Positions 25,535 to 33,908 are shown, numbered from the stretch's first letter. The stretch: DNA of 39,989 bases from Bacteroidaceae bacterium (GCA_902362595.1 CABIXF010000006.1:1-39989), one strand, 5' to 3'. The notes: a model not told the origin generated them from the letters alone. A program made the numbers and translations.

Positions 25535-26893
25535 ATGATACTAATAATAGATGATGATAGTGCCATTCGTTCGTCGCTCAGTTTTATGCTCAAACGGGCG
25601 AAATATGAAGTACAAGCGGTACCGGGGCCCAAAGAGGCGATGGAAGCTGTACGTTCCATTACCCCGCAGTTGATATTGATGGACATGAATTTCAGTCTCT
25701 CTACCGACGGAGCGGAGGGGTTGCTTTTGTTGAAGCAGGTCAAACTGTTTTGTCCGGATGTACCTGTCATTCTGATGACGGCCTGGGGAAGTATCCCTCT
25801 GGCAGTACAAGGAATGCGGGCTGGAGCCTTTGATTTCATTACCAAACCGTGGAACAATGCGGCGTTGATGCAGCGTATTGAAACGGCGTTGGAACTGACG
25901 GAAAAGGAGGAAGCTGCCGGTGTCTCGGTCACAGAAGCAGAAGATTTTGACCGCAGTCATATCATTGGGAAGAGCAAGGCTTTGGAAGCGGTGTTGGCGA
26001 CGGTGAAGAGGGTATCCCGGACAAGTGCTTCGGTACTGGTGACGGGAGAAAGTGGTACTGGGAAAGAACTGATTGCCGAGGCGATACACTTGAACAGTCC
26101 GCGCAGGAACCAGCCTTTTGTCAAGGTCAATTTGGGAGGAATTTCGCAGACTTTGTTTGAAAGTGAGATGTTCGGACACAAGAAAGGGGCGTTTACCGAT
26201 GCGGTGACCGACCGGAAAGGACGCTTCGAACTGGCGGATAAAGGGACGATTTTCTTGGACGAAATCGGTGAACTGGACTTGTCGTGTCAGGTAAAGCTGC
26301 TTCGGGTGTTGCAGGAGCAGACGTTTGAACCGTTGGGGGAGAGCCGTCCGCGGAAGGTGGATGTACGGGTGGTCTGTGCCACCAATGCCAATTTGGAGCA
26401 GATGGTGCGTGAACATACGTTCCGGGAGGATTTGTTTTATCGCATCAACCTGATTACGGTGCATCTTCCGGCTTTGCGCGAGCGGCGGGAGGACATTCCT
26501 CTGCTGGCCCGTCATTTTGTGGAAAGCCGTTGCCGGGCCGACGGATTGCCGCAAGTGGAACTCTCGGGGGATGCGTTGGCATTTTTGAGTCGTTTGCCTT
26601 ACCCCGGGAATATTCGTGAACTGAAGAATCTGGTGGAGCGTACGTTGCTGGTGTGTGGAAAAGACTGTCTGACGGCAGCCGATTTTCAGTCACAGTATCG
26701 TCCGGCTGCTGTTTCCACAGATTCTATGGCGGAGGTAAAGGGACTTACACTTGAGGAATTGGAAAAGCGTACCATTCTTCAGGCATTGGAGGCTCATGAC
26801 AATAATCTGACGCAGGTTGCTCTTTCGTTGGGTATCAGTCGGGCGGCTTTGTATCGTCGGTTGGAAAAATATGGTATTTCTTTTAACGATTAA
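25535..26893 (+). CDS. NtrC-type sigma-54-dependent response regulator
   Basis: This 452-residue regulator has a receiver domain (1-120, DDD acidic triad at 6-8, likely phospho-acceptor Asp50, ITKPW lysine at 104). The AAA+ sigma-54 activation domain covers about 143-370, with Walker A GESGTGKE (171-178) and Walker B GTIFLDEIGEL (237-247). A Fis-type helix-turn-helix is at the C-terminus (NNLTQVALSLGISRAALYRRLEKYGI). The sigma-54 contact loop GAFTGA is GAFTDA here (218-223). It follows the exporter operon by 40 bases and precedes its kinase, so it most likely controls the exporter. The target promoter (GG-N10-GC type) was not identified. Confidence 0.94.
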   Translation: MILIIDDDSAIRSSLSFMLKRAKYEVQAVPGPKEAMEAVRSITPQLILMDMNFSLSTDGAEGLLLLKQVKLFCPDVPVILMTAWGSIPLAVQGMRAGAFDFITKPWNNAALMQRIETALELTEKEEAAGVSVTEAEDFDRSHIIGKSKALEAVLATVKRVSRTSASVLVTGESGTGKELIAEAIHLNSPRRNQPFVKVNLGGISQTLFESEMFGHKKGAFTDAVTDRKGRFELADKGTIFLDEIGELDLSCQVKLLRVLQEQTFEPLGESRPRKVDVRVVCATNANLEQMVREHTFREDLFYRINLITVHLPALRERREDIPLLARHFVESRCRADGLPQVELSGDALAFLSRLPYPGNIRELKNLVERTLLVCGKDCLTAADFQSQYRPAAVSTDSMAEVKGLTLEELEKRTILQALEAHDNNLTQVALSLGISRAALYRRLEKYGISFND

Positions 26894-26904
26894 TCGGAAG
26901 GGTG

Positions 26905-28239
26905 ATGAGGTTGAGCACGTTGTTTTTTCTCTTGGGTTTGCTGTTGGCTTTGGTTTGGGGAATTTTATTGTCTTTCACCTTAAGTACGAAGAGTCCGCTT
27001 TTGTATGTAGGAGAAGGAGTGATTTCTTTCAGTCTGGTTATCTTGTTTTATTTTTACTGGAAGGTGGTAAAACCGCTCCACAGCATTGCGAGTGGGATGG
27101 ACTTGCTGCGTGAACAGGATTTCAGTAGCCGGCTTGCACCGGTGGGACAGGCCGAGGCCGACCGTATCGTGGAGATGTTCAACCGGATGATGGACCAGTT
27201 GAAGAATGAACGCTTGCGCTTGCGGGAACAGAACCACTTTTTGGACTTGCTCATTAATGTATCGCCCATGGGGGTGATTATTCTGACTTTCGACGAACAG
27301 ATATCCATGCTGAATACTGCGGCTTTGCGGTTTTTAGGGTATACTTCAGCCGAGGAATTGATGGGGAAGCGGTTGGAGGAATTGGATACGCCTCTGGCGG
27401 AGGAAGTGTCACGTTTGCCTAAGGATACGACCGATACGATTCGTTTGAGTGACGCCAAAATCTACCGTTGTTCCCGGCTTTCGTTTGTAGACCGTGGATT
27501 TGCCCATCCTTTTGTGCTGATAGAGAGTTTGACGGCCGAGGTGGTCAAGGCAGAGAAAAAGGCTTACGAAAAAGTGATTCGGATGATTGCCCATGAGGTG
27601 AACAATACCACGGCAGGCATTACTTCAACTTTGGAGACGGTAGGAGATGCACTGGAAACACTGGAAGAAGAGACGGGCGATTTACGGGAGGTCATGCAGG
27701 TTTGTGTGGAACGTTGTTTGGGGATGAGCCGTTTCATCACCAATTTTGCCAATGTGGTGAAAATTCCGGAACCGAGTCTGGAGCAAGTGCGATTGAACGA
27801 CCGGGTGACCGCGTGCCGGATGTTTATGGAAACCATCTGCCGGGAGCGGCAGATTACGCTGCACAATGAACTGTGTGCAGAAAACCCGAAGGTATGGATG
27901 GATACGGCTTTATTTGAGCAAGTGCTGGTGAACATCATCAAGAATGCGGCAGAAAGTATCGGACAGGGGGGTGACATTTTCATTCGTACGTCGGTGTCTC
28001 CAGTCATGCTTGAAATAGCCGATACGGGGAAAGGCATCTCCAAGGAGGTGGAAACGAAACTGTTCAGTCCTTTCTTTTCTACCAAACCTCACGGACAAGG
28101 TATCGGATTGATTTTTATTCGTGAAGTGCTGACCCGTCATGGGTGTGCATTCTCTTTGCGGACGTATTCGGACGGACTGACGCGGTTTCGTATATCATTC
28201 CCTGCACGGCGTGCAGACTTGCCCGGAAAGAACGGTTGA
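26905..28239 (+). CDS. Sensor histidine kinase, partner of the NtrC-type regulator
   Basis: This 444-residue kinase has two membrane helices (about 4-26 and 36-54) separated by only about ten residues, so there is almost no periplasmic sensor. Then follow a HAMP-like segment (about 55-105), a PAS domain (about 108-215, HFLDLLINVSPMGVIILTFDEQ), a phospho-acceptor His230 in MIAHEVNNT, and an ATPase domain with VLVNIIKNAAESI (N box), IADTGKGI (G1) and FFSTKPHGQGIGL (F/G2). The signal is presumably read in the membrane or cytoplasm. ATG at 26905 is preferred over the GTG at 26902. The start lies 11 bases after the regulator's stop, so they are co-translated. Confidence 0.93.
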   Translation: MRLSTLFFLLGLLLALVWGILLSFTLSTKSPLLYVGEGVISFSLVILFYFYWKVVKPLHSIASGMDLLREQDFSSRLAPVGQAEADRIVEMFNRMMDQLKNERLRLREQNHFLDLLINVSPMGVIILTFDEQISMLNTAALRFLGYTSAEELMGKRLEELDTPLAEEVSRLPKDTTDTIRLSDAKIYRCSRLSFVDRGFAHPFVLIESLTAEVVKAEKKAYEKVIRMIAHEVNNTTAGITSTLETVGDALETLEEETGDLREVMQVCVERCLGMSRFITNFANVVKIPEPSLEQVRLNDRVTACRMFMETICRERQITLHNELCAENPKVWMDTALFEQVLVNIIKNAAESIGQGGDIFIRTSVSPVMLEIADTGKGISKEVETKLFSPFFSTKPHGQGIGLIFIREVLTRHGCAFSLRTYSDGLTRFRISFPARRADLPGKNG

Positions 28240-28293
28240 GCCGGTTACAGGAAAGGCTTTTTGAAAAAGAAGGGAAGGTTCTGCTGGTGAAAC

Positions 28294-28324
28294 TTGCGGG
28301 TCACGGCTTTATTGTCTAATTTTG
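28294..28324 (+). promoter_or_regulatory. Promoter of the EamA transporter gene
   Basis: TTG at 28294-28296, 20 bases, then TAATTTTG at 28317-28324. It lies 30 bases before the ATG at 28355 and overlaps the upstream open frame, which supports the shorter protein. Confidence 0.7.
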
Positions 28325-28354
28325 CAGGCTGTAATTCGAATTAATGTAAAGAAC

Positions 28355-29260
28355 ATGTGGTTATTACTGGCTTTTTGCTCAGCGGCGTTGCTGGGCTTTT
28401 ATGATGTCTTCAAGAAAAAATCGTTGGCAAACAATGCGGTGCTCCCGGTGCTGGGACTGAATACGCTTTTTTCAAGTCTGATTTTTTTACCGTTTATTTT
28501 GATTTCACACTTTCATCCGGAAACTTTGAAGGATACGCTTTTTTATGTGCCTTCAGCAGGCTGGGAAGTGCATAAGTTCATTCTGCTGAAATCGTTTATC
28601 GTGCTTTCTTCGTGGACGTTCGGCTATTTTGGCATGAAGCATTTGCCGTTGACCATCGTTGGGCCGATTAATGCGACCCGTCCGGTCATGACGCTGGTGG
28701 GTGCCTTGCTGATATTCGGCGAGCGCCTGAATGTGTACCAGTGGATTGGGGTGCTGATGGCCATTATCTCGTTCTTCATGTTGAGCCGTTCGGGAAAGAA
28801 GGAAGGCATTGACTTCAAGCACGACAAGTGGATTTGGTTTGTGGTACTGGCCGCTGTGCTGGGAGCGGTGAGCGGATTGTACGACAAATACCTGATGGGA
28901 CGCTTCAACAACATGGTGGTGCAGGCATGGTACAATGTCTATCAGCTTTTCCTGATGGGAGGAGTGCTGATGTTCCTGTGGTGGCCCAAGCGGAAGCACA
29001 GTACGCCGTTTCACTGGGACTGGTGCATCATTCTGATTTCGGTCTTCTTATCGGCCGCTGATTTCGTGTATTTCTATGCCTTGGGGATGGATGGAGCCAT
29101 GATTTCCATTGTATCCATGGTACGACGGGGAAGCGTGATTGTTTCCTTCCTGTTTGGGGCCATGATTTTCCGAGAGAAGAATTTGAAGAGCAAGGTAGTC
29201 GATTTGATTTTAGTGCTGATTGGTATGTTCTTCCTCTATCTGGGAAATGTGTTAGGATAA
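28355..29260 (+). CDS. EamA/DMT-superfamily transporter
   Basis: This 301-residue inner-membrane protein has about ten helices in two EamA repeats (about 1-130 and 160-300). Typical segments are HLPLTIVGPINATRPVMTLVGALLIFGERL at the end of repeat one and GAMISIVSMVRRGSVIVSFLFGAMIFREK in repeat two, where the family's proline/glutamate-flanked helices occur. The motif NATRP is shared by a Bacteroidetes branch of EamA proteins. ATG at 28355 is chosen because the longer frame begins inside the promoter. The substrate (metabolite export) cannot be named. Single gene, ended by the strong terminator at 29390-29443. Confidence 0.88.
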   Translation: MWLLLAFCSAALLGFYDVFKKKSLANNAVLPVLGLNTLFSSLIFLPFILISHFHPETLKDTLFYVPSAGWEVHKFILLKSFIVLSSWTFGYFGMKHLPLTIVGPINATRPVMTLVGALLIFGERLNVYQWIGVLMAIISFFMLSRSGKKEGIDFKHDKWIWFVVLAAVLGAVSGLYDKYLMGRFNNMVVQAWYNVYQLFLMGGVLMFLWWPKRKHSTPFHWDWCIILISVFLSAADFVYFYALGMDGAMISIVSMVRRGSVIVSFLFGAMIFREKNLKSKVVDLILVLIGMFFLYLGNVLG

Positions 29261-29389
29261 TCTCATGGCTTTTACGGAACGATTGGAAGACCGTGTCAGT
29301 ACTTTTACGGTAGTATTGTTGTTACTTTCTAAAGAGTACTGAGAAAAGAAAAAAGAACAGATGTTTTTGCCCGAAGAGGGTATTCTGAT

Positions 29390-29443
29390 AAAATAGAAAA
29401 TGCCGGAGCGTACAGGAAAGCACGCTCCGGCATTTTCTATTTT
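29390..29443. terminator. Strong bidirectional terminator with a 22-bp perfect stem
   Basis: The 22 bases at 29390-29411 (ending TGCCGGAGCGT) are the exact reverse complement of 29422-29443, with a 10-base loop. A-rich and T-rich flanks on both sides allow termination of both the EamA gene (plus) and the apbE operon (minus). Confidence 0.95.
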
Positions 29444-29464
29444 CTACCTTGCACAAGGTCTTTT

Positions 29465-30478
29465 TTAGTTCCGCATGTATTTCTTCATGCCTTCTGTGGA
29501 ATAAGTCTGTAATTTTCCGTTCTTGTCCGTATAAATGAAATAGGCATCCAGCTCGGGATGGGAGTCGCAGACAGCCTTGGCAGAATCCAGTCCCAGTACC
29601 ATGAAGGCGGTGGCGTAGGCATCGGCTGTGGCACAGTTCTTGGCAATGACGGTGGAGGAAAGAATGTTGTGTTGCACCGGATAGCCTGTCCGCGGGTCGA
29701 TAGTATGTGCATATTTCTTTCCGTCCTTGTAGTAGAAATTGCGGTAGTTGCCCGATGTGGCCATACCGGCATTGGTAATTTCGAGTATGGTCTGTAACTC
29801 CTGATTGACAGATAAAGAATCGTCAATCGGTTTGTTGACTCCAATCCGCCAGGTTTCCATCTTGGCATTCTGTCCTTTCATGACCAGTTCTCCACCAATG
29901 TCAATCATGTAGTTCTTGATACCTTTCTGGTCGAACAGACGGGCTACGCAGTCCACTCCGAATCCTTTGGCAATGGAGCTGAAGTCGAGCATCATGCGTG
30001 GGTCGGACTTGACGATTTCTCCGTCTGCATTCAGCTGGATTTTGTCGATACCCACAAACTGGCGCAGACTGTCGATGGTCAGCGAGTCGGGAAACTGGGA
30101 GTGCTTGAATCCGAAGCCCCAGGCATTGACCAACGGAGCGACTGTTACGTCGTATGCTTTTCCTGTGTCATGAGATACCTCTTTGGCCAGGTTGAACACG
30201 TAGACAAATAGGCTGTCGGTATGTAGGTCGGTGTTTTGGTTGATACGCGTAATGACCGACTGCTTGTTGAACGGAGACAAGGAATTGTCCACCTTCTGCA
30301 GTTCTTTTTCAATCTCGTCTTTCAGGTTTTCCGATGATTGGTAAGTGATTTTATAAACGGTGCCGAACACCAGGCCTTGGTCGGTCTGATAAGGCGATTG
30401 TTTTCTCAGAATCAGTACGGTTCCCACAATGAGCAGGATGAGGAACGGTACTTGCCATTTCAGTTTGCTTTTGTTCAT
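29465..30478 (-). CDS. apbE: FAD:protein FMN transferase (ApbE family)
   Basis: This 337-residue protein has an N-terminal membrane anchor (about 8-25) without a lipobox, so the enzyme faces the periplasm. ApbE attaches FMN covalently to threonine in targets such as RnfG and NqrC, with Mg2+ needed. Family hallmarks are MLDFSSIAKGFGVDCVARLF (about 172-191), YMIDIGGELVMKGQN, the TSGNYRNFYYKDGKKYAHTIDPRTGYPV region and the metal-binding CATADAYATAFMVLG near 290. It is the last gene of a minus-strand operon and starts 3 bases after mntP. No Rnf or Nqr gene is in the window. Confidence 0.95.
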   Translation of the reverse strand: MNKSKLKWQVPFLILLIVGTVLILRKQSPYQTDQGLVFGTVYKITYQSSENLKDEIEKELQKVDNSLSPFNKQSVITRINQNTDLHTDSLFVYVFNLAKEVSHDTGKAYDVTVAPLVNAWGFGFKHSQFPDSLTIDSLRQFVGIDKIQLNADGEIVKSDPRMMLDFSSIAKGFGVDCVARLFDQKGIKNYMIDIGGELVMKGQNAKMETWRIGVNKPIDDSLSVNQELQTILEITNAGMATSGNYRNFYYKDGKKYAHTIDPRTGYPVQHNILSSTVIAKNCATADAYATAFMVLGLDSAKAVCDSHPELDAYFIYTDKNGKLQTYSTEGMKKYMRN

Positions 30479-30481
30479 GGG

Positions 30482-31054
30482 TTATTGTAAGAATAAATGT
30501 TCCACTAATATTTTAACGCCGATGCCAATCAGCACCAGGCCACCGAAAATTTCCACGCGTAAGTGGAAGCGTTTGCCGAAGAAGACTCCGATGAGGCTTC
30601 CGGCCAGAGAGAGAATGAAAGAAGCCAGGCCGATGCTGGTCAGGGGCATTCCCAGGTCTTCTATCTTTGTAAGTCCGGCGAAGGCAAATGAGATGCCGAT
30701 GGCCAGTGCGTCGATGCTGGTAGCCACCGCCAGGGCTAGTGTCACCTTCAGGCTGGTGGGATTGAACGAAGCCGTTTCTTCCTTCTTAAACTGAGCCCGT
30801 ATCATCCGGATACCTAAAAAGGCCAGCAGGGCAAAAGCAATCCAATGGTCGTAAGCTTCAATCAGATGCTGGAAACGGCTGGCACCTAACCATCCCAGAA
30901 AAGGCATCATTGCCTGGAAAAGTCCGAAGAAGAAAGCCATTCTTAAAAAGGTACCCCAGCGGATACGGTGCAGGATGATTCCACTGGTGACCGATACGGT
31001 AAAACAGTCGATGGCCAGACTGACAGATAATAAAAGGGTTTCAATTAAATTCAT
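30482..31054 (-). CDS. mntP: Manganese efflux pump MntP
   Basis: This 190-residue membrane protein has six helices in two repeats and belongs to the MntP (DUF204) family, which exports Mn2+. The conserved transmembrane aspartates are visible in SLAIDCFTVSVTSG (about 12-25) and ATSIDALAIGISFA (about 110-123). The length is normal. It lies 5 bases after the DUF6048 gene and 3 bases before apbE on the same transcript. The 120 bases upstream carry no space for a yybP-ykoY manganese riboswitch, so it appears to depend on the operon promoter. Confidence 0.92.
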   Translation of the reverse strand: MNLIETLLLSVSLAIDCFTVSVTSGIILHRIRWGTFLRMAFFFGLFQAMMPFLGWLGASRFQHLIEAYDHWIAFALLAFLGIRMIRAQFKKEETASFNPTSLKVTLALAVATSIDALAIGISFAFAGLTKIEDLGMPLTSIGLASFILSLAGSLIGVFFGKRFHLRVEIFGGLVLIGIGVKILVEHLFLQ

Positions 31055-31059
31055 GAAAG

Positions 31060-31806
31060 TCAGAAGGGTAAGTTATAAATGAGATTATACATCAGGTTGA
31101 AACTGCTGCTGGCGTTTTTTCCGAAGCCAGGCACATACCATGGAATGGAGTTTTCATGGCCTTTTACATTCATTCTCATTTTGTATCTCACGCTCCAGCC
31201 CATACAGAAGCCTTTGTAGATTTTTACTTTGAGTCCGAAAACCCCTTCCAGCCAGCTGGCATTACTCTTCAATCCGGAGTAAGAGAAAGGATAGGAAATT
31301 TCACCTCCATAGTTTGGGTCGGTCATACTAGGACCATCTACGTCGTAGCTGAATGAACTCATGCCATAGCGGAGACCTACATACATGTACCCTGGAAGGT
31401 GAGTCTTCTTATAAAACACATTGTAGTCCATTCCGATGCGGAAATAAGGTGCCGAGGTCTTATAGTGCAAATTGTTGCCGTCGTTGATAGCATCCGCTTT
31501 TCCGTATCCTACTTCAATGACGGGGAGAAAGCGATTTTTCAGGTTGGCTTGTACTGCAATTTCACTGTTCAGAATATCACTTCCCAACAGGTAACTTCCT
31601 GCTCCGGCTATCTCCACTCCGATACTCATTCCTTGGTAAAGAGGTACGTTTTCTTCCGGTTTCGTCTTTTTCTTTTCCTCTTTCTTTATCTGTGCCGGTT
31701 CTGCCTTATGAGCACCCGGTCTTTGTGCCCACACAGGGGAGCAGAAGAAGCAACTACTCGTTAGTAGCAGTAACAGTGAAATATACCTTGAAATTCTCTT
31801 TCTCAT
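31060..31806 (-). CDS. DUF6048 family exported protein
   Basis: This 248-residue protein has a signal peptide (residues about 1-28, cut near VWAQ/RPG), a lysine/glutamate-rich linker (IKKEEKKKTKPEE, about 41-53) and a predicted eight-stranded-type outer-membrane barrel with PVIEVGYGKADAINDGNNLHY and SAPYFRIGMDYNVFYKK. It ends in MYNLIYNLPF, a terminal phenylalanine typical of outer-membrane proteins. It fits DUF6048, a Bacteroidales family of unknown function. Its first 53 bases overlap the end of the DUF6452 gene in another frame. No later start keeps the signal peptide, so the overlap is probably real and the two proteins may be translationally coupled. Confidence 0.75.
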   Translation of the reverse strand: MRKRISRYISLLLLLTSSCFFCSPVWAQRPGAHKAEPAQIKKEEKKKTKPEENVPLYQGMSIGVEIAGAGSYLLGSDILNSEIAVQANLKNRFLPVIEVGYGKADAINDGNNLHYKTSAPYFRIGMDYNVFYKKTHLPGYMYVGLRYGMSSFSYDVDGPSMTDPNYGGEISYPFSYSGLKSNASWLEGVFGLKVKIYKGFCMGWSVRYKMRMNVKGHENSIPWYVPGFGKNASSSFNLMYNLIYNLPF

Positions 31807-32254
31807 AATTGTCTATGTTCGGATTGGTGATGACAAGTGAATCGAGCATACGCGTCGTAGCTTCGGCACTAGTTACTTCATAGAACATCATGGTACCGCA
31901 GTCCAGATTGATGAAGTAGGGGATGTTGCGGTGATTGACGGTAATGACGTCCCTCTGCCGGTTGCCATACTGGAAAATAAAACGAGTCTGTTCTCCGTAG
32001 CTGAGAGGCAGACTCAGGCTGCTTGTATTGGTTGATTTATTAATCAATGTATCATAAATAAGCGTATCTGCTGTTTCCAGTTGCCCGATGACCGTCAGCG
32101 TGTCAGTATATTGTACCGCCTTACCGTGTTGGTCTACGAAATTGAACTGTGCGTAGGCCAGTGCGTTGGGCGGACAGTTCTCCACTTCACAAGCTGGGAA
32201 AAAGGAGAGTCCTGCCACCAGCAATAAGCCTGATACAATCGGTAGTTTCTTCAT
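31754..32254 (-). CDS. DUF6452 family lipoprotein
   Basis: This 166-residue protein has a lipoprotein leader ending in FFPAC (Cys22). The mature part is beta-rich with CPPNALAYAQFNFVDQHGKAVQYTDTLTV, then SSLSLPLSYGEQTRFIFQYG, as in DUF6452, a Bacteroidales family usually found beside DUF6048. The function is unknown. The pair looks like an outer-membrane barrel with its lipoprotein partner, which is inference from the adjacency. It starts 2 bases after the glycosyltransferase stop, and its 3' end overlaps the DUF6048 gene by 53 bases. Confidence 0.75.
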   Translation of the reverse strand: MKKLPIVSGLLLVAGLSFFPACEVENCPPNALAYAQFNFVDQHGKAVQYTDTLTVIGQLETADTLIYDTLINKSTNTSSLSLPLSYGEQTRFIFQYGNRQRDVITVNHRNIPYFINLDCGTMMFYEVTSAEATTRMLDSLVITNPNIDNYEKENFKVYFTVTATNE

Positions 32255-32256
32255 CT

Positions 32257-33207
32257 TTAAAGTTCTTTCTCGATTTGGTATTTGTTTCTTTCCGGCGAGT
32301 TGCGTGCAATCAATTCCCCGATGAATCCAGCCAGGAAAAGCTGGGTACCCAGAATCATGGTGGTCAAGGCCAGATAGAAGTACGGGTTTTCTGTAACCAG
32401 ACGGTAGGGATTTCCACAGTACATGTCATACAGTTTGTTTGCTCCTACTACGATGACAGCAATGAATCCTAACATAAACATGATGGAACCCAAAAAGCCG
32501 AAAATGTGCATGGGCTTTACTCCGAAAGTGGAAAGGAACCACAAGGAGAGCAAATCCAGGTAGCCGTTGACAAAGCGGTTCAGTCCGAATTTGGTCTTTC
32601 CATATTTACGTGCCTGATGATGTACCACTTTTTCTCCGATACGGTTGAAGCCGGCATTCTTGGCCAAGTAGGGGATATATCGGTGCATTTCGCCATAGAC
32701 TTCGATATTTTTCACCACGTCTTTTCGGTAAGCCTTCAGTCCGCAGTTGAAATCATGCAGGTTATGTATGCCTGACACTGCACGTGCCGTAGCATTGAAC
32801 AGTTTGGTCGGAATGGTTTTCGACAACGGGTCGTAGCGTTTTTGTTTCCATCCCGAAACCAGGTCGTATCCTTCTTCTGTAATCATGCGGTAGAGTTCCG
32901 GAATCTCGTCCGGACTATCTTGCAAATCGGCATCCATGGTGATGACTACATCTCCTTCGGCTTTTTCAAATCCACAGAACAAAGCAGGAGATTTTCCATA
33001 ATTGCGACGGAACTTAATGCCCTTCACTTCTTTTGATTTCCGACTGAGTTCTTCGATAACCTGCCAAGAATGGTCGGTACTGCCATCGTTTACGAATATG
33101 ACCTCGTAAGTAAAATGGTGGGCGTCCATGACGCGTTCAATCCAGGCATACAGTTCAGGTAAGGATTCCTCTTCATTATAGAGAGGTACGACTACAGATA
33201 TATCCAT
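32257..33207 (-). CDS. Family 2 glycosyltransferase, polyprenyl-phosphate type
   Basis: This 316-residue inner-membrane enzyme has a GT-A catalytic domain (1-225) with DISVVVPLYNEEESL, FVNDGSTDHSW, the DADLQDSPDEIP motif that binds nucleotide sugar and metal, and FNCGLKAYRKDV. Two C-terminal helices follow (about 232-258 and 271-296). This is the dolichol-phosphate-mannose-synthase/GtrB/ArnC-like layout, which moves a sugar from a nucleotide to undecaprenyl phosphate on the cytoplasmic side. The sugar is unknown. It lies 18 bases after the DUF4199 gene and 2 bases before DUF6452 in the same operon. Confidence 0.92.
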   Translation of the reverse strand: MDISVVVPLYNEEESLPELYAWIERVMDAHHFTYEVIFVNDGSTDHSWQVIEELSRKSKEVKGIKFRRNYGKSPALFCGFEKAEGDVVITMDADLQDSPDEIPELYRMITEEGYDLVSGWKQKRYDPLSKTIPTKLFNATARAVSGIHNLHDFNCGLKAYRKDVVKNIEVYGEMHRYIPYLAKNAGFNRIGEKVVHHQARKYGKTKFGLNRFVNGYLDLLSLWFLSTFGVKPMHIFGFLGSIMFMLGFIAVIVVGANKLYDMYCGNPYRLVTENPYFYLALTTMILGTQLFLAGFIGELIARNSPERNKYQIEKEL

Positions 33208-33225
33208 ATTATTATTTATAAGCGA

Positions 33226-33756
33226 TTAATTTTTCTTTTTCATGACCAGCAGTCCGGTAGGAATGGAAAGCAGTATTCCGTAAAAGAAATTCTGCGACAA
33301 CAGCTGGAAAGTGAGTTGCAAAGGGGTAAGCGATGAAATCACATCGAAACTGCTGATGAGTTGTTCTACGGAAATTTTCATATCGCCACTTACGGAATTC
33401 TTTATGTTCTCCAGTTGGTCCAAATAAGTATTCAATAAATAACCTTGATCGATAAAGCGGAAATACACATAATGAGCCAATGCGGTCAGTATAGAGGAAA
33501 AAAGATACATTAGAAAGCAAAAACTGAATGCCTGGGTAAAAGAAAGATAGCCTTCGCGGTACTGGTTGCGGTAGCGGCGCGCGTAGATGTAGCCCAATAC
33601 AGGAACGAAAAGCGTCATCAGGATAAATAGCAACTGAAGCAAGGGAATGGAAAATCCGATGGGAAGGAAGATGAATTTGAAAATCCAGAACAGTCCCATG
33701 TAAGTTCCGAAGCGCATGGCATATTCCTGTAAGGTCATTGGTCTTTCTGTTGTCAT
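33226..33756 (-). CDS. DUF4199 family membrane protein
   Basis: This 176-residue protein starts at the ATG at 33756 (MTTERPMTLQEYAMRFG). It has four membrane helices at about 20-38, 44-62, 78-100 and 146-168. It fits DUF4199, a Bacteroidetes family of unknown function that often precedes this glycosyltransferase. A longer frame to 33843 is rejected because the -7 box at 33780-33787 lies within it. It is the first gene of a six-gene minus-strand operon. Confidence 0.8.
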   Translation of the reverse strand: MTTERPMTLQEYAMRFGTYMGLFWIFKFIFLPIGFSIPLLQLLFILMTLFVPVLGYIYARRYRNQYREGYLSFTQAFSFCFLMYLFSSILTALAHYVYFRFIDQGYLLNTYLDQLENIKNSVSGDMKISVEQLISSFDVISSLTPLQLTFQLLSQNFFYGILLSIPTGLLVMKKKN

Positions 33757-33779
33757 ATCATTAAGTTTAATAGTGACTA

Positions 33780-33787
33780 CAAAAGTA
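33780..33787 (-). promoter_or_regulatory. -7 box of the DUF4199-apbE operon
   Basis: On the minus strand this is TACTTTTG, 23 bases before the start codon at 33756. No clear -33 TTTG is found at the standard distance. Confidence 0.55.
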
Positions 33788-33870
33788 GTCTTTTTCAGTG
33801 AGCCGTAGTGTATAAAAGGCCGAAAAAACACGTATCTTTCCAATTTTCTTCATTTTTTTTCTTGAAGGTA

Positions 33871-33900
33871 TTGTGAATTCCGAAAAAATGTCTACCTTTG
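33871..33900 (+). promoter_or_regulatory. Consensus promoter of the SRP RNA-tRNA-Thr transcript
   Basis: TTG at 33871-33873, exactly 19 bases, then TACCTTTG at 33893-33900. Transcription should start about 7 bases after the box and run through the leader hairpin, the SRP RNA and tRNA-Thr. Confidence 0.85.
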
Positions 33901-33908
33901 CACCCGCA

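Noticed and set aside
25541..26554. 337-codon minus-strand frame antisense to the response regulator
   Set aside because: It is a shadow of a clear NtrC-type gene, with a low-complexity H/R/Q-rich composition and no domain.
30482..31054. Manganese riboswitch (yybP-ykoY) in front of mntP
   Set aside because: Only 5 bases separate mntP from the upstream gene and no such structure is seen in the operon leader.
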